From Maratus speciosus (lineage: Eukaryota; Arthropoda; Arachnida; Araneae; Salticidae): DNA of 64,000 nucleotides. The notes under the pieces were generated by a model. The model had not been told where the DNA came from, did not search any database, and was given only the letters and a program-made list of their open reading frames with translations. The translations under genes and the position numbers were made by a program. Every line of letters starts with the position of its first letter. The first letter of the stretch is position 1. Positions 32,160 through 44,000 of this stretch are shown here, piece after piece. Location: contig OZ010787.1 in the NCBI GenBank assembly GCA_963932465.1, positions 15,550,926 to 15,614,925 of the forward strand. The letters run 5' to 3'.

Positions 32160-32419
32160 GCAGTTGTTCTTCACTCACGAGACTTAACAGTAACTGAAGC
32201 AAATATAACTCAAATAGAATATAACACTGAAAATCAGACGTCACAAAGCACAAGTGTAATTCCTCTTCCTGAGAGAGAATTTGTTTTCTTATATTTCGAT
32301 GAAGCGTTGCTGAAAGGTAAACGTTACATTTTGGATATATCCTTCGATGGTACCATTAATAACCAGTCTATAGGTTTGTATCGCAGCGGCTATCAAGTTA
32401 AAGACGCCAGCGAAATGAG
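32160..32419 (+). CDS. M1 aminopeptidase (aminopeptidase N type), internal exon 1 of 5 seen
   Basis: Encodes 86 codons plus two bases from AVVLHSRDLTVTEA to the KDASEM end. It is the second half of the N-terminal beta-sandwich domain of M1 zinc aminopeptidases. Hallmarks are VVLHSRDL, FVFLYFDEALLKGKRYIL and IGLYRSGY, which match the family in order. The acceptor is AAATTTCAG|GCAGTT and the donor GAG|GTAAAA; it ends in phase 2 and joins exon 40844 in frame (AG|C, Ser). The upstream exon with the start, signal or membrane anchor is not found and may lie left of the window. Family members are membrane-bound or secreted ectopeptidases that remove N-terminal residues; the substrate is not deducible. 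Confidence 0.93.
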
Positions 32420-32630
32420 GTAAAACTGTTTTCTTACTTAAATATTTCCACAATTTCCTTTTTAATTTTATTAATTGGTAAATTCAAGAATTTTTTGCAC
32501 GCTGTTTATATTATTTTTTTAACAGTTCTACGCTTGTCAAAGTAGCTGCATATAAGATAATCAAAAAAATTTCTTTCTCTGTTCAAAAATAGGGTGTAGA
32601 AGAGACTTGTGTACTTAGGTCTACCATGTA

Positions 32631-34499
32631 CAGTCGTGGAAAAAAAAAGTAAACACTCCCTACCAACACCTCAACAAATTATCGTAGACAAAAGTTACTG
32701 GGTACCGAACGATTGAAAATAAAACCTACTTTTAAATGACGTATATAAAATTTGCTAAGGGGGCCATCTACATATTAAAACGAATCCAAACTTCATTTTT
32801 TTCAATGGCAATACCCAATTTTAACGCGATATTTCAAATCTTTGGTTCAAAGTATACCTATACACCCAATTTCAAGTCATTTGAATGATAAGTTTTGAAT
32901 TATAAACATTCAAAATTTAGTGCTTCTGATGTTAAATTACATTTTCATATTTTTATTTATAACTTCTGAAATTATGATCCTATTTTTTTTAATTTTTTGT
33001 GTAGCAATAATACTAATATACCCAAACATAAATAGGCTGAATTCGCAATTTTTATAAATTTCTGATATGAACTATGAATTATGAAATTAATATTAAAAAA
33101 AACTATGAATTGCAACCTACAATTTTTTTGATAGATTCAGATTTATTAAGCCCTGCTTTATGGAAATCCAAAATTTCACATTTTTCTTCCAAGTAGTTTT
33201 CAAATTATGCTTAAAAAACGGAAAATGATGGTTTAAGGGTCCATCTATGATAGAAGTGACTAAATATTTTGAAATTTCTTATGCTATCCTTGTAATCTAA
33301 CAGGCTTAATTGACTGCTTAAGGTGCCTTGATGAAGAAGGGAGCTCTCTCGGTTAACAATCCAGTACCGAACTTCAATTTGGATACGGCCCTTAAAATAC
33401 GCTCGTTTTAAAATAAATAATTTCTCGGAAACTTATGGTGTTATTACACGAGGGGTCAAAGTCGCTTCAGATTCCAGGCGTCTCCATGTTATCGTATGGC
33501 TGCAGGGGAGTCGCTTGGAGAGCGAGCAACTTTTTTCTGTCGGGGCGTCTTTGACGCCCGAAACGAGGTGAGTCGCCAGTAACAGCCAATCAAATGCTTG
33601 GAAATCTGATAACAGAAAAGCCTTTTCCGGAACAGCCAAAGAAATGCTTGGAAAAGACGGGCCGTGAAGCGGCTGTTGTCGCTTGACGCCTGGGATTTCA
33701 AGCGTCTTTGACTCCTCGTGTAATAACACCATTATAAAATTGCAAGCGACAAAAGCCGCCTCACGGCCCGTCAGATTTCCTTAAACATACGTATTTTCCA
33801 AGCATTTCATTGGCTATTCCGGAAAAGGTCCCGACAGAAAAAAGTTGCTTGCTTTCGGAGCGACTCCCTTGGAGTCATAGGAATAACATGAAGACACTTG
33901 GAATTTGAAGCGACTTTGACCCCTCATGTAATGGTGTTATTACACATAAAAATTGCAAGCGACAAAAGCCGCTTCGCGGCTCGTCAGATTTCCTGAAACA
34001 TACGTATTTTCCAAGTATTTCATTGGCTATTCCGGAAAAGACTTTTCTATTATCAGATTTCCAAGCATTTGATTGGCTGTTACTGGCGACTCGCTTCGTT
34101 TCAGGCGTTAAAGACGCTCCGACAGAAAAAAGTTGCTTGCTTTCGGAGCGACTCACCTGGAGCCATAGGAATAACATGGAGACGCTTGGAATTTGAAGCG
34201 ACTTTGACCCCTCGCGTAATAACACCACAATAACACCATCATGGTACGAAATGCATAAAAATTGGTTTTTAGACTAATTGAAGGGTGTAGAGTTCATTTA
34301 TGCTGTCAGAATTGCGTACTGCAATCGAAAAAAACAAAGTTATGGTTCGTTTTAATATGTAGATGGCCCCCTAAGCAAATTTTATATACATCATTTAAAA
34401 GGAGACTTTATTTCCAATCGTTCGGTACCAGTAACTTTCTTCTACGATAATTTGTTGAGGAGTTAGTAGGGAGGTGTTTGCTTTTTTTTCCCACTTCTG
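32631..34499. mobile_element. TA-flanked foldback element, copy 1 (1.87 kb, with nested insertion)
   Basis: The left end CAGTCGTGGAAAAAAAAAGT is flanked by TA (32629-32630); the right end, on the minus strand, CAGAAGTGGGAAAAAAAAGC, is flanked by TA (34500-34501). Inverted match runs more than 100 bases through AAACAC.CCCTAC, CTCAACAAATTATCGT and GTTACTGG. Copy 2 is at 36984-38050. The extra ~800 bp here is the nested 33437-34240 insertion. The ends fit the Tc1/mariner type; no transposase. Confidence 0.82.
33437..34240. mobile_element. Cluster of 294-bp palindromic elements nested in the foldback element
   Basis: Copy 2 of the host element gives the empty site: TCGGAAACGTAT then CGTACAAATTGCAT is continuous there. 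Two units have exactly equal length: 33437-33730 and 33933-34226, both starting GGTGTTATTACAC and ending in the inverted copy GTAATAACACC. Between them (33731-33932) is a truncated third. Each contains GCGACAAAAGCCGC, GGCCGTGA/CGCGGC blocks and AGGTGAGTCGCCAGTAACAG-type sequence. The cluster is much richer in G+C than its surroundings. The minus-strand open frames in it are artefacts. Confidence 0.78.
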
Positions 34500-34869
34500 T
34501 ACCTATGGCTTCCGCCCTTATTGTAAATAATATTTGAATCTAACTTTTATTATTCTTCTGGGTGAGAGGCAACATCATTTTTAACACTTTCCAGCATAGT
34601 TGAAAAGAGTATATGAATTAGGCTTGTCTGTCCGTCTGCCTGTCCGTGCTCTAACTTGCGTAAATATAGTCCGATTGCCATGAAATTGATATATGTAATT
34701 GGGATTTACTATGGCATGTTTCGTATTGAAAATGTTCGCGAGCTGCTAATTGAAAACTTCTGTTATAGATCAATACTCCACATTTCTTTCTAAGCGCAGA
34801 TAAATAAATGCGGGGAAGGTACCTCTATATATGAACTTTTGCACCTCGAAGCGCAATTTTGGATTCTTT

Positions 34870-36010
34870 GATGAGATTTTTTGTAATTTAATTTTTTATG
34901 TGATTTTTAACGTTTATTTGCGTTTTGAGGCAATTTTTCTGCATTAATAAAAAAAAGCCAGTTTCATTTTTTTTGGCCCAATATAGTAAATTTGTCCTCT
35001 GAATTCGCATGGCAATTTTTGAATTTTTTGCGATTTTTTTAATTGGATTTTTAGTATTTTTTGCATTTTGCGATGATTTTCTCACATTCGGAAAAGGAAT
35101 TTGGTTTCAAACTTTTAGCCTAATATAGTAAATTTTGCCTTTCATGATTTTGAATTTTAGCGATTTTGAATTTTACCGATTTTTAATGCAATTTTTAATG
35201 CGATTTTTAGCGATTTTTCGAAATTTTTTATCATTCACGGAACATTTCCGATAACAATGGTTTACCCATTACAGTAAATTTTGACCCCTGCGATTTTTTA
35301 ATATTTAGAGATTTTTAATACATTTTTCACTGAAATTTTTAATGCGATTCATTTTTTATGTTCCACATCAATTGTTTGTCATTATTGGAAAAAATACGAT
35401 TACAATGTTTTACCCCATCCGGGTAAATTCAATGCGATATTTAGCATTTTTTCGAGCCCCGCAGTGACTTTTTAACATTCGGAAAAGGAATTTGTTTTTA
35501 AACTTTAAACATATCTTAAAAAATTTCACCATCTACGATTTGTGATACGATTTTTCTAGATTTTTTAAGTTCTCCGTCGATTTGTTATCATTCATGAAAA
35601 ATTTACGATTACAATGTTTTACCCCATTAGAGTTATTTTGATCATGGAACATTTTTATATTTAGCGATTTTTAATTCAGTTTTTCCGAGTCCCACGGCGA
35701 TTTTTTGACATTCGGAAAAAGGAATATAGTTTCAAACTTTTAGCCTAATATTGTAAATTTTGCCACCTACGAATTTTGAATTTTAGCGATTTTTAAAGCG
35801 ATTTTTCGACATTTTTTACGTTTCGCATCGATTTTTGGTCATTCATGAAAGGTTTTCGATTAAAATGTTTTGCTCCGTTAGAGTAAATTTGACTTCTGCG
35901 CTATTTTAATATTTAGCGATTATTAAAGAAATTTTCAATGCGACTTTTAGCGATTTTTTGATGTTCGGAAAAGGAATTTGGTTTCAAACTTTTAGCTTAA
36001 TATAGTAAAC
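34870..36010. repeat. ~250-bp satellite with two alternating half-units, block 1
   Basis: Half-unit a is ATTCGGAAAAGGAATTTGGT plus TTCAAACTTTTAGCCTAATA (35088, 35478, 35716, 35965). Half-unit b is CATTCATGAAAG.TTTTCGAT plus ACAATGTTTTACCCCATTA (35231, 35376, 35590, 35840). Both are linked by repeated GCGATTTTTAATGCGATTTT. The same satellite continues at 39643-40660. Confidence 0.85.
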
Positions 36011-36340
36011 TAAGGGGCTCTGCCCCCTGCTCACTAACGCTCGCCAACCCCCGTGAATTGCGACACAATTCACATTGTGACCGCTACGCGTCCCCAGTTC
36101 GCTTCGTTTGCTCGACACTTTTTGCAGCAACTCTAGCCATAATGAGTACTATCATAAATCCTTCTAACTTATGAAATTTTCAAAAAAAATTAAGGTAAAA
36201 AGACAGTAATTGAAAACTTCGTTGTAATCACAATTAATAAAAATGAAAAATGCCCAGTTAAACTGATGGCATTGAGCTCACAGGCTATTCACACTAATTG
36301 TATATTATACTCTTATTTCAAAGAATAATGCCCCTCGAAA
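36011..36340. other. Junction with GGGGCTCTGCCCC hairpin and CG-rich tract
   Basis: AAGGGGCTCTGCCCCCTGC at 36012 forms a hairpin and is followed by CGCTACGCGTCC and GCTTCGTTTGCTCG. This looks like a repeat terminus of a common arthropod type, but the element is not delimited. Confidence 0.45.
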
Positions 36341-36960
36341 AATAAATAAAGGGGCGGATGTGTAGCCCCCCCCTCCCATTCCCCTCTTTATACTTAACCA
36401 ATGAGCCTCCAAATGTCATCAGGGAAACAGGCCTTATCGAAATAAACCGGTATATAAAAAATTGAAGCAAATCGGATAGAAAAACCATTTTATCTAAATT
36501 AAGGGGGCATTAGCCCACCGTTCCCCCCTTTATATTTAACCAAAGAACTTTCAAACCTAATCAGGTAAGCGACTTATCAGAATAAACCGGTATACCAAAT
36601 TTGAAGCAAATCGGATAGAAAAACCCATTTATCTAAATTAAGGTGGTATTAGCCCCCCGTTCCCCCCTTTAGACTTAAACAATGAACCTTCAAATCTAAT
36701 CAGGGAAGCTCGTTATCAGAATACCAGTTATCAGAACCTCGTTATCAGAATCGTTATCAGTATACCAAAATTTGAAGAAAATCTGATAATTCTGCATGAA
36801 AAACCCATTTATCTAAGTTAAGGGGGGGGGGGATTAGCCCCCATTCCCCCCTTTATACTTAACCAATGAACCCCGAATACTAATCAGGGAAACGCCTTAT
36901 CATAATGAACCCAGAAAAAAAATTGAAGTAAATCGGATATTTCTATCAAGAGTTATCGCG
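36340..36960. repeat. ~150-bp tandem repeat, four units
   Basis: Each unit carries TTAGCCCCCC or a similar C-run, CCCCTTTATACTTAACCAAT, AATCAGGGAA.C and AATTGAAGCAAATCGGATA. Starts are near 36350, 36500, 36640 and 36825. The third has a small internal duplication of CGTTATCAGAAT. Confidence 0.85.
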
Positions 36961-36983
36961 TTACGTACATACATACGTACGTA

Positions 36984-38050
36984 CAATCGTGGAAAAAAAG
37001 GTAAACACCCCCTACTAACTCCTCAACGAATTATCGTACCAGAAAGTTACTGGTACCGAACGATTGGAAATAAAGTCTACTTTTAAAATGATGAATATAA
37101 AATTTGCTCAGGGGGCCATCTACATATTAAAACATACCCAAATGTTTTCAAAGGCAATAACCAATTTTAACACGATATTTCAAATCTTCGGTTCAAACTA
37201 TGCCTAGTCACAAAATTTCAAGTCATTTGAATGATAAGTTTTTGAATTATAAACATTCAAAATTTAGTGCTTCTAATGTTAAATTACATTTTCATATTTA
37301 CATTAATATCTCCTGAAATTATACTCCTAATGTGCTAATTTTTTGTGTAGCAATAATACTAAAGTACCCAAGTATAAACACGTTGAATTTGAAATTTTTA
37401 TAATTTTATGATATGAATTATGAAATTAATGTTCGAAAAAATTATGAATTGCAATCTACAATTTTTTTTTTCTTTATGGATTTAGATTTATAAAGTCCTG
37501 CTTTATGGAAATCCAAAATTTCACATTTTTCTTCGAAGTAGTTTTCAAATTATCCTTAAAAAACGGCAGAATGAAGGTTTAAGGGGCCGTGTATGATAGA
37601 AGTGACTAGATATTTTGAAATTTCTTATGCTATCCTGTAATCTAGCAGTCTTCTATGACTACTTGAGTGGCACTTAAGATGCCTTGATCAAGAAGGGGGC
37701 TCTCTCGGAAATAGAGTACCGAACTTCAATTTGAATACAGCCCCTAAAATACTCTCGTTTTAAAATAATTAATTTCTCGGAAACGTATCGTACAAATTGC
37801 ATAAAAATTTGTTTTTAGGCTACTTGAAGGGTATAGAGTTCATTTATGCTGTCAGAATTGTGTACTGCTATTGAAAAGAAAAAAACAAAGTTATGGTTCG
37901 TTTTAATATGTAGATTAATAGCCCCTAAGCAAATTTTATATACATCATTTAAAAGTAGACTTTATTACAATCGTGTGGTACCAGTAACTTTCTTCTACGA
38001 TAATTTTTTGCAGAGGTAGTAAGGGGTGTTTACTTTTTTTTTCACGACCG
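36984..38050. mobile_element. TA-flanked foldback element, copy 2 (1.07 kb)
   Basis: The left end CAATCGTGGAAAAAAAGGTA is flanked by TA (36982-36983); the right end, on the minus strand, CGGTCGTGAAAAAAAAAGTA, by TA (38051-38052). Inserted in ACGTACATACATACGTACGT. It lacks the nested insertion of copy 1 and so documents that insertion site. No open frame. Confidence 0.85.
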
Positions 38051-38052
38051 TA

Positions 38053-39478
38053 CATACCTACAGAACCGTCGGCCACATAAGCTCTCAGGCTTTGATAGTC
38101 TGTGAGCTAAAAAGTGCATTTAGTTGGTGTTACCAATAGGCACAAATCATTTTAACATTATGAAATTTACCAATTTTTGAAATGTAAAATAATTGACTGA
38201 AAAGAAATTACCTTGGAACACAATTAATTTAAAACTTATTGCGCATAATATTTTACAGAACGGCTTAAATTTGTTTCGAAAAACTCTTGGGAAAACACTA
38301 CCTGATACCAAGATAGTTCAATATAAATCAACAAACACTATCAGAAGTTAGTTCGACGGGAAAAATACAATATCCCCCAGACAATTGGCAAGTTAACAAA
38401 ATGTAAACAACACGTTTTCTGATGTGTCTAAAAGAAACTTTTGATCAAAAAGCTGATTTTCTGAATGCATCACCTGATCTTAAAACGAACCAATGACCAT
38501 TGTTATTCTTACATCTGCCAAAAGATCGTACTGTGCTTAAAATGAGCTCCTTCTCTGAATTTTAATTTTTTCAATTAGATGTAAAGGCCAGTGAATATGA
38601 CGTCATATTGACCAAAAAACGTACTAAAATCTTTCAGTTTTTCATAGACTTTAAATCTCAGGACATCGTTGGCAGTTCCTAACAAACCATTCCTGTGCAT
38701 TTCCTGTTTTTCCTGCGCTTTTTTCCGGGAGGTAACACCTTCACATTATGGAAAACTTTCCCTGAAATCGGTTGTTTCTTTGAAACAATTCTACTGTGTG
38801 CCATAATACTTTTAGAGTCCATATGAGAATGAACCCTTTTTTTCAAATATAACATCATTTTCACTATCAGAACCATTCATCCCTTCCGAGATTAAAGCGT
38901 CATTTAAGCAATTGTTTTAACATTCCTGAGTTTCATTAAATATTAATTTTAATTAATCGGAAATTATGTAACTTTCAGAAATATTTTATTTTGTGTATAT
39001 CAAGCATCTTTAAATAAACAGCAAGAATCGAGGCTATGTATATGTAGGAATAAGGATCAGGAGTATGACGTCATCACTGACACAGTTATAGTAAAATATT
39101 TTAATTCATGGATGAAAATGCATCTTTTGTTTTCAGAAAGAAGTCATCATCTTCATTGGAAATATTTCGTTTTCCATATTGCTTACTATGAAAAATTATT
39201 CACTGTCATTTTATTTACACAGATTACATAATATTATTTCTCAATAAATAATCGGTGTCCTGCTCTTACGCGATTAGAGCATAATTAAACATTTGAAATT
39301 TTTCTTTTAAATATGACGCGAATTTATGTGGTAAATCACTCTTCTGATTGGTGTAATGTAATAAGGCAAATTAATTGTGTTACTGCGGTTGTTGCAAAAC
39401 GGCAAACTGCAAATTCAGGCCTATTTTAGCGCCACGCAAGAGAAATATATATATATAGATTTTGACATCTAGCTATTT
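38053..39478. other. Intronic AT-rich sequence, nothing assigned
   Basis: One minus-strand open frame (38679-38876, 65 codons) has no recognisable motif. AATATATATATATAGATTTTG before 39478 abuts the piggyBac-type MITE. Confidence 0.4.
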
Positions 39479-39482
39479 TTAA

Positions 39483-39639
39483 CACGTTGAATGCTAAGTC
39501 TATTTTGTCTGTCTTTCCGTTTGGGCCACGAAATAAGATTCCCATTACACAATCAGTAAGTGTCAGTCACCGATGACTGACGCGGTCTAGACGAAAAATT
39601 CAGTGTCAGTCACCAGTGACTGACGTGGCACTCAACGTG
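39483..39639. mobile_element. piggyBac-type MITE, 157 bp, TTAA flanks
   Basis: TTAA at 39479-39482 and 39640-39643. The ends are inverted: CACGTTGAATGC at the left and, on the minus strand, CACGTTGAGTGCC. The interior has two copies of GTGTCAGTCAC..ATGACTGACG. TTAA targets are specific to piggyBac elements. Confidence 0.8.
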
Positions 39640-39642
39640 TTA

Positions 39643-40660
39643 ATGCGATTTTTAGATATTTTTTAAGTTCTACGTTGATTTTTTGTCATATATAAAAGAT
39701 TTCCGATGACAGTGTTTTACCCCATTATAGTAAATTTTTTACTCCTGCGATTTTTGAATATTTAGCGATTTTTAATACGATTTTCAATGCGATTTTTAAT
39801 GCGATTTTTAGCGATTGTATCAATACCGCGGCGATTTTTTGACATTGGTAAAAATAATTAGGTTTCAACATTTTTGCTTAATGTAGTAGCTTTTGTCCTC
39901 TACGAATTTTTAACTTTAGCGATTTTTAACACGATATTTAGCGATTTTTAGCGATTTTTTGCGTTTTCTGCGATTTTTTGTTATTTATGAAAGAATTCAG
40001 GTTACACTATTTTACTCAATTGTAGTAAATTTTGTACCCCGCTATTTTTAAATTTTAAGCAATTTGTAATGCATTTTTAAAGTTTTCTCGAGTCCTACAC
40101 ACACACATTCACGTTTTTTCACATTTGGAAAAGGAATTTGGTTTCAAATTTTTAGCCTAATCTAGTAAATTTTGCCATCTACGATTTTTGATGTTTAGCG
40201 AACTTTAGCATTTTTCTGAGATTATTTACGTTCCATGTCGATTTTTTGTCATTCTTGAAAGGTTTTCGATTACAATGTTTTGAGTCGATTTTTTTTGTTA
40301 TTCATGAAATAATTCAGATTACAGTATTTTACCCCATTATAGTCAATTTTGTCCCCTGCTATTTTTGAATATTCAGCAATTTTTAATGCATTTTTCAATG
40401 CGATTTTTAGCTCTTTTTAGAGTCCCACGGCTGTTTTTTGGCATTCGGAAAAGGAAGTTGGTCTAAAATTTCTTTATCATATTATAGTAAATTTTGCCTT
40501 CCGCGATTTTTGAATTTTAGTGATTTTTAATGTGATTTTTAGCGATGTTTCGAGTTCCGCGGCAATTTTAAACATCGGTAAAAGGATTTTGGTTTCTAAC
40601 TTTTATCCCAATATAGTAAATTTCGTCCTCTAAGCTTTTTGAATTTTAGCCATTTTTAAA
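39643..40660. repeat. ~250-bp satellite, block 2
   Basis: Same half-units as 34870-36010, e.g. GGAAAAGGAATTTGGTTTCA at 40127 and CCCATTATAGTAAATTTT at 39721, linked by GCGATTTTTAATGCGATTTT. The two blocks are separated by insertions (36011-39642). Confidence 0.85.
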
Positions 40661-40843
40661 ACTGTTTTCTTTTTACATGTTTACAGCAAAAATGACTGTA
40701 ATCATGTAAATTATTACAGCAGGAAATGCTATGTAAATTGCTATCAGATTTTAATGTGATTTTTACCTGTCTTTTCTTACAGCTTAGCAAATAAAAGTTT
40801 TGTTTTAGAGAATTTCAGCTTATAAATATCTTGTCAAATTTAG

Positions 40844-40999
40844 CTGGATAGCATCGTCACAGTTCCAGCCGAGTGATGCTAGACGTGTATTCCCATGTTT
40901 TGATGAACCGGGAATGAAATCCATTTTTCAAGCACATATTATAAGGAGAAAAGGCACCCCAACACTATCGAATATGCCAGAACAGAAGACAACAAAACT
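40844..40999 (+). CDS. M1 aminopeptidase, exon 2 of 5 seen
   Basis: Encodes WIASSQFQPSDARRVFPCFD, then EPGMKSIFQAHIIRR and SNMPEQKTTKL. The W.A..QF.P.DARR.FPCFDEP block is the best conserved N-domain signature of M1 aminopeptidases and helps close the active-site side of the N domain. The acceptor is AAATTTAG|C and the donor AAACT|GTAAGT. It enters in phase 2 and leaves in phase 2, joining both neighbours without a break. The reading frame is intact with no stops. Confidence 0.95.
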
Positions 41000-41025
41000 G
41001 TAAGTAAATTTAAAAATAGATTTCA

Positions 41026-44000
41026 AAGGCTAGGTGCTCAAAAAGGAGAAATAGGGGAAAGTTTTGATATTTGGTGCCTTTATGTTTTTTGGGTCGCTGA
41101 ACATGAATCTGAAGTTTACCAACAAAATTTATTCCGGGAAACACGTTTTTTGCCCCAAAAAACGTGCAAAAAAACGCGATTTTCTTCTTAAAAAAAAAAA
41201 ATCAAAATTACGCATTTTACGTAAAAGTCCTCAGAACATAAATTAAAGAGGATAAAATGTCCTGCAATTTATGTATTAAAAGATTTTTTTTTCTCTGATC
41301 AATGGTTTAGCCGTGACAACGCCGCAAAAATGAGTGTGAAAATAAAAAAATTCTGAAAAACGGGAATTACGGCGCTGTACGTAGATTTAACATGAAAACT
41401 GGCCATTATACACAAGCATTGACTATAAATGTTACTTAAAGATTATATGATTGCCTACATTTTACAAATAAGTTGCTGATAATAAATACGACGACTCATT
41501 ATGAATCATTATTTAATTATAAATAATTATCTACATTAGTAAGTACATTTACTTAAAAAAACAAAAAATACTATTTCCGCTTTCTTTTACTTGAGGGTCC
41601 CTGCTTTTTACCGACATCTGCATCATAGAAAATAGATGTATGGAATTAGTAGGTGTTTTTATTACTACCAATATTATAAAATAAATGTATTTTAATAAAA
41701 AATATTTAATACCCCCTTGTGGCATGACTTTTTCCTCTTCCATTGGGTCCACGGGTTCATTGGGTGGGCAATCCATTTCTAGTTCGGTTTCAAAGTCTTG
41801 ACACACCACTGCGATGTTGTTCCAATTCCCCTTGCAGTTGAGGCACATGTTGGAACAAGAAAGCCATGTCTTCTTGCACCCACAATTTCGTTGGCTGTTC
41901 TTTCTACACTTGCAGGATACAAGGTTCAAGAAAGCAGGGGTAGTACAGTGAACACAAGCTCAACGCCAGTATTTGTACTCTTCCATCCGCACTCTTCAGC
42001 ATTTTTTTCAACCCCCAGCCATTGTTGGACCTGGTGATATACTCTTAAAGAGTGCTGCTGTGCTGCAGATGGTGGTAATGCAGAAATATTCGAATTGTAT
42101 CTAAAGGCTGACATCTTGTACGAAATATACCTTAGGTGGTTCACCGAAGGCACGTTTGTCCCACTATAACCATACAATGAGACAAGGAAACGTTCACCAG
42201 CAGCTGCAGTCATCTCCTGAGTAGCGTTGAAGTCATTGAATACTTTAACAACGTCGGCAAGATGTGGATTCTTCACAAGAGGAACTTCATTTTCCCTTGC
42301 ATAAACAGTGCTGACGTTATATCGCAGCCACTCATAGTATGTAGGAAGAGGATGTTTTTCGCAACAGTTGGACTCACAGCATTAGACGGAGGAAATGTCA
42401 CTGGAGAAATTGTGTCTTTCCCTGGTTTTTAAAAAGAACGTTTTCATCCATGCAGATACCTATCAAAATGACCAAAAGATCTATATCCTCCCCAACTACA
42501 ATCACCGTCTCATTTGATGGAGCCAAGGACAAAGCAGTTTTTATAATCAAGGTGTCTGCATCTTCTTTTGCTTGCTTGCATGTATTATTTGCTGATGAGA
42601 GCTTGTCAATCATCATAGATATTAACCGACCTTTGTTTTTTGGGTTAACAAGAAACTTTTCTTTGGAAATGGTTGGTATCATTGTTTCGTCAAACAATAT
42701 GTCAGTTGAAGCATGTTTTGTTGATCGTCTCATAAACTCAACAGCTTTTGTGCTACCTTGTAAATCATCAGGGTAGCCATCAAAGACAAGTATTGCCTGT
42801 GGTTGATATTTTGACTGCACATCTTGAAAATATTTGTCACAGATTGAAGAAACAGACTGATTCTTAGGCCAAACAAATCTATGTAATAAAAAATCGGCAG
42901 CAATGATGAATTGAAACTTTGTGAGATCAGTATTTTGTCTCCATACTTCTCAATGAGGCTAATCTTTACAGTTTTTACGTCAGGTTGATAACTCCCTGTA
43001 ATCTGTTTCATTACCTCTTCCATGGAGAATTGGCACCCATCTTCGTGGTTTTCAAGGTAATCGTAGATACTTTGCATTGCTCTGTCGATTTCCTCGGCAA
43101 ATGAACCACGTTTCTTCTGTTCTTGGACCTTTGGCCGCCCATAAATATGTTTAAAACACTTGATGTGGTACTGAGCATCTGCTGCGATCAAATCATTCAC
43201 TGGCTCGATGCGTTGAATTATAGCCCGCCCGTGATCATCATTTCAAGCTCTTGCTGCTTTCAGAATTGTAGTTTTCAACCCCATGTGTTGCACACTGTAC
43301 ACAGTATTGCGTTCACTTGGTGGAACTCGCTTGTGTCGCAGTGAACTCATCCGAATTGCGCAGTCCACATATAAAACAATTTGTTCGAAAATTAAATTTA
43401 GGGGTTGATGACTTTAGAACTTGAGAAGTGCAAGCACCTTGTTCCCCAATCTTCTTCACAACATCACCATTGAACGTGGGCCGCAGGATGTGGGGGTGGG
43501 CACTTGACCAACACTATTTCCCACTACCTTTAATCAAGGGGGAGAATGCAGATGGAATTTGTACAGCTGTGTTTCAAGAAAAAAGATCGCCGTAACTTTC
43601 CTCTGTGTCAAATGATGAGATTCCCCCCCCCTCCCCCCCAATGGTCTGTTTAGGTTAAAAGTGAAACTTTAAGAACTGGAGTCCGAGTCAGTTTTTATCA
43701 GCGAAAGTCTGTTTTAGTTATTTTATTTTTGTTTTGTAAAAGTCAAATTAAGAAATGCTTTATTATTATTATTATATTTTGTAATAGCAAATGAAGATTT
43801 TGATCACATGTATGCTCTCATTTTTTATTTTTTAGTTATGAAGGAAAAAATGAACCTCTGATCCATAAAATGTAGTCAATAATATTATATTTAGTATCAT
43901 TAATGGTCAAAGTTTGCGTAAAATGATCAGTTTTCATGTTAAATCTACGTAGCGCCAAAATTCCCGTTTTTTCAGAATTTTTTGATTTTTACACCCGTTT

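Larger units (their letters stand above)
32420..40843 (+). other. Aminopeptidase intron, 8.4 kb, transposon-filled
   Basis: GT donor at 32420 and TTTAG acceptor ending at 40843. It contains two copies of a TA-flanked foldback element, nested 294-bp palindromes, a ~150-bp array, two blocks of a ~250-bp satellite and a piggyBac-type MITE. The remaining stretches, 34502-34870 and 38052-39478, show no gene; the latter includes TATGACGTCAT at 38597 and TATGACGTCATC at 39064. Confidence 0.85.

Noticed and set aside
41064..41246. Open frames in the arms of elements A and B
   Set aside because: They recur in each arm because the arm is repeated, and have no domain; not genes.
42450..42776. Plus-strand open frame of 108 codons inside element A
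   Set aside because: Antisense shadow of the FEN1-like pseudogene.
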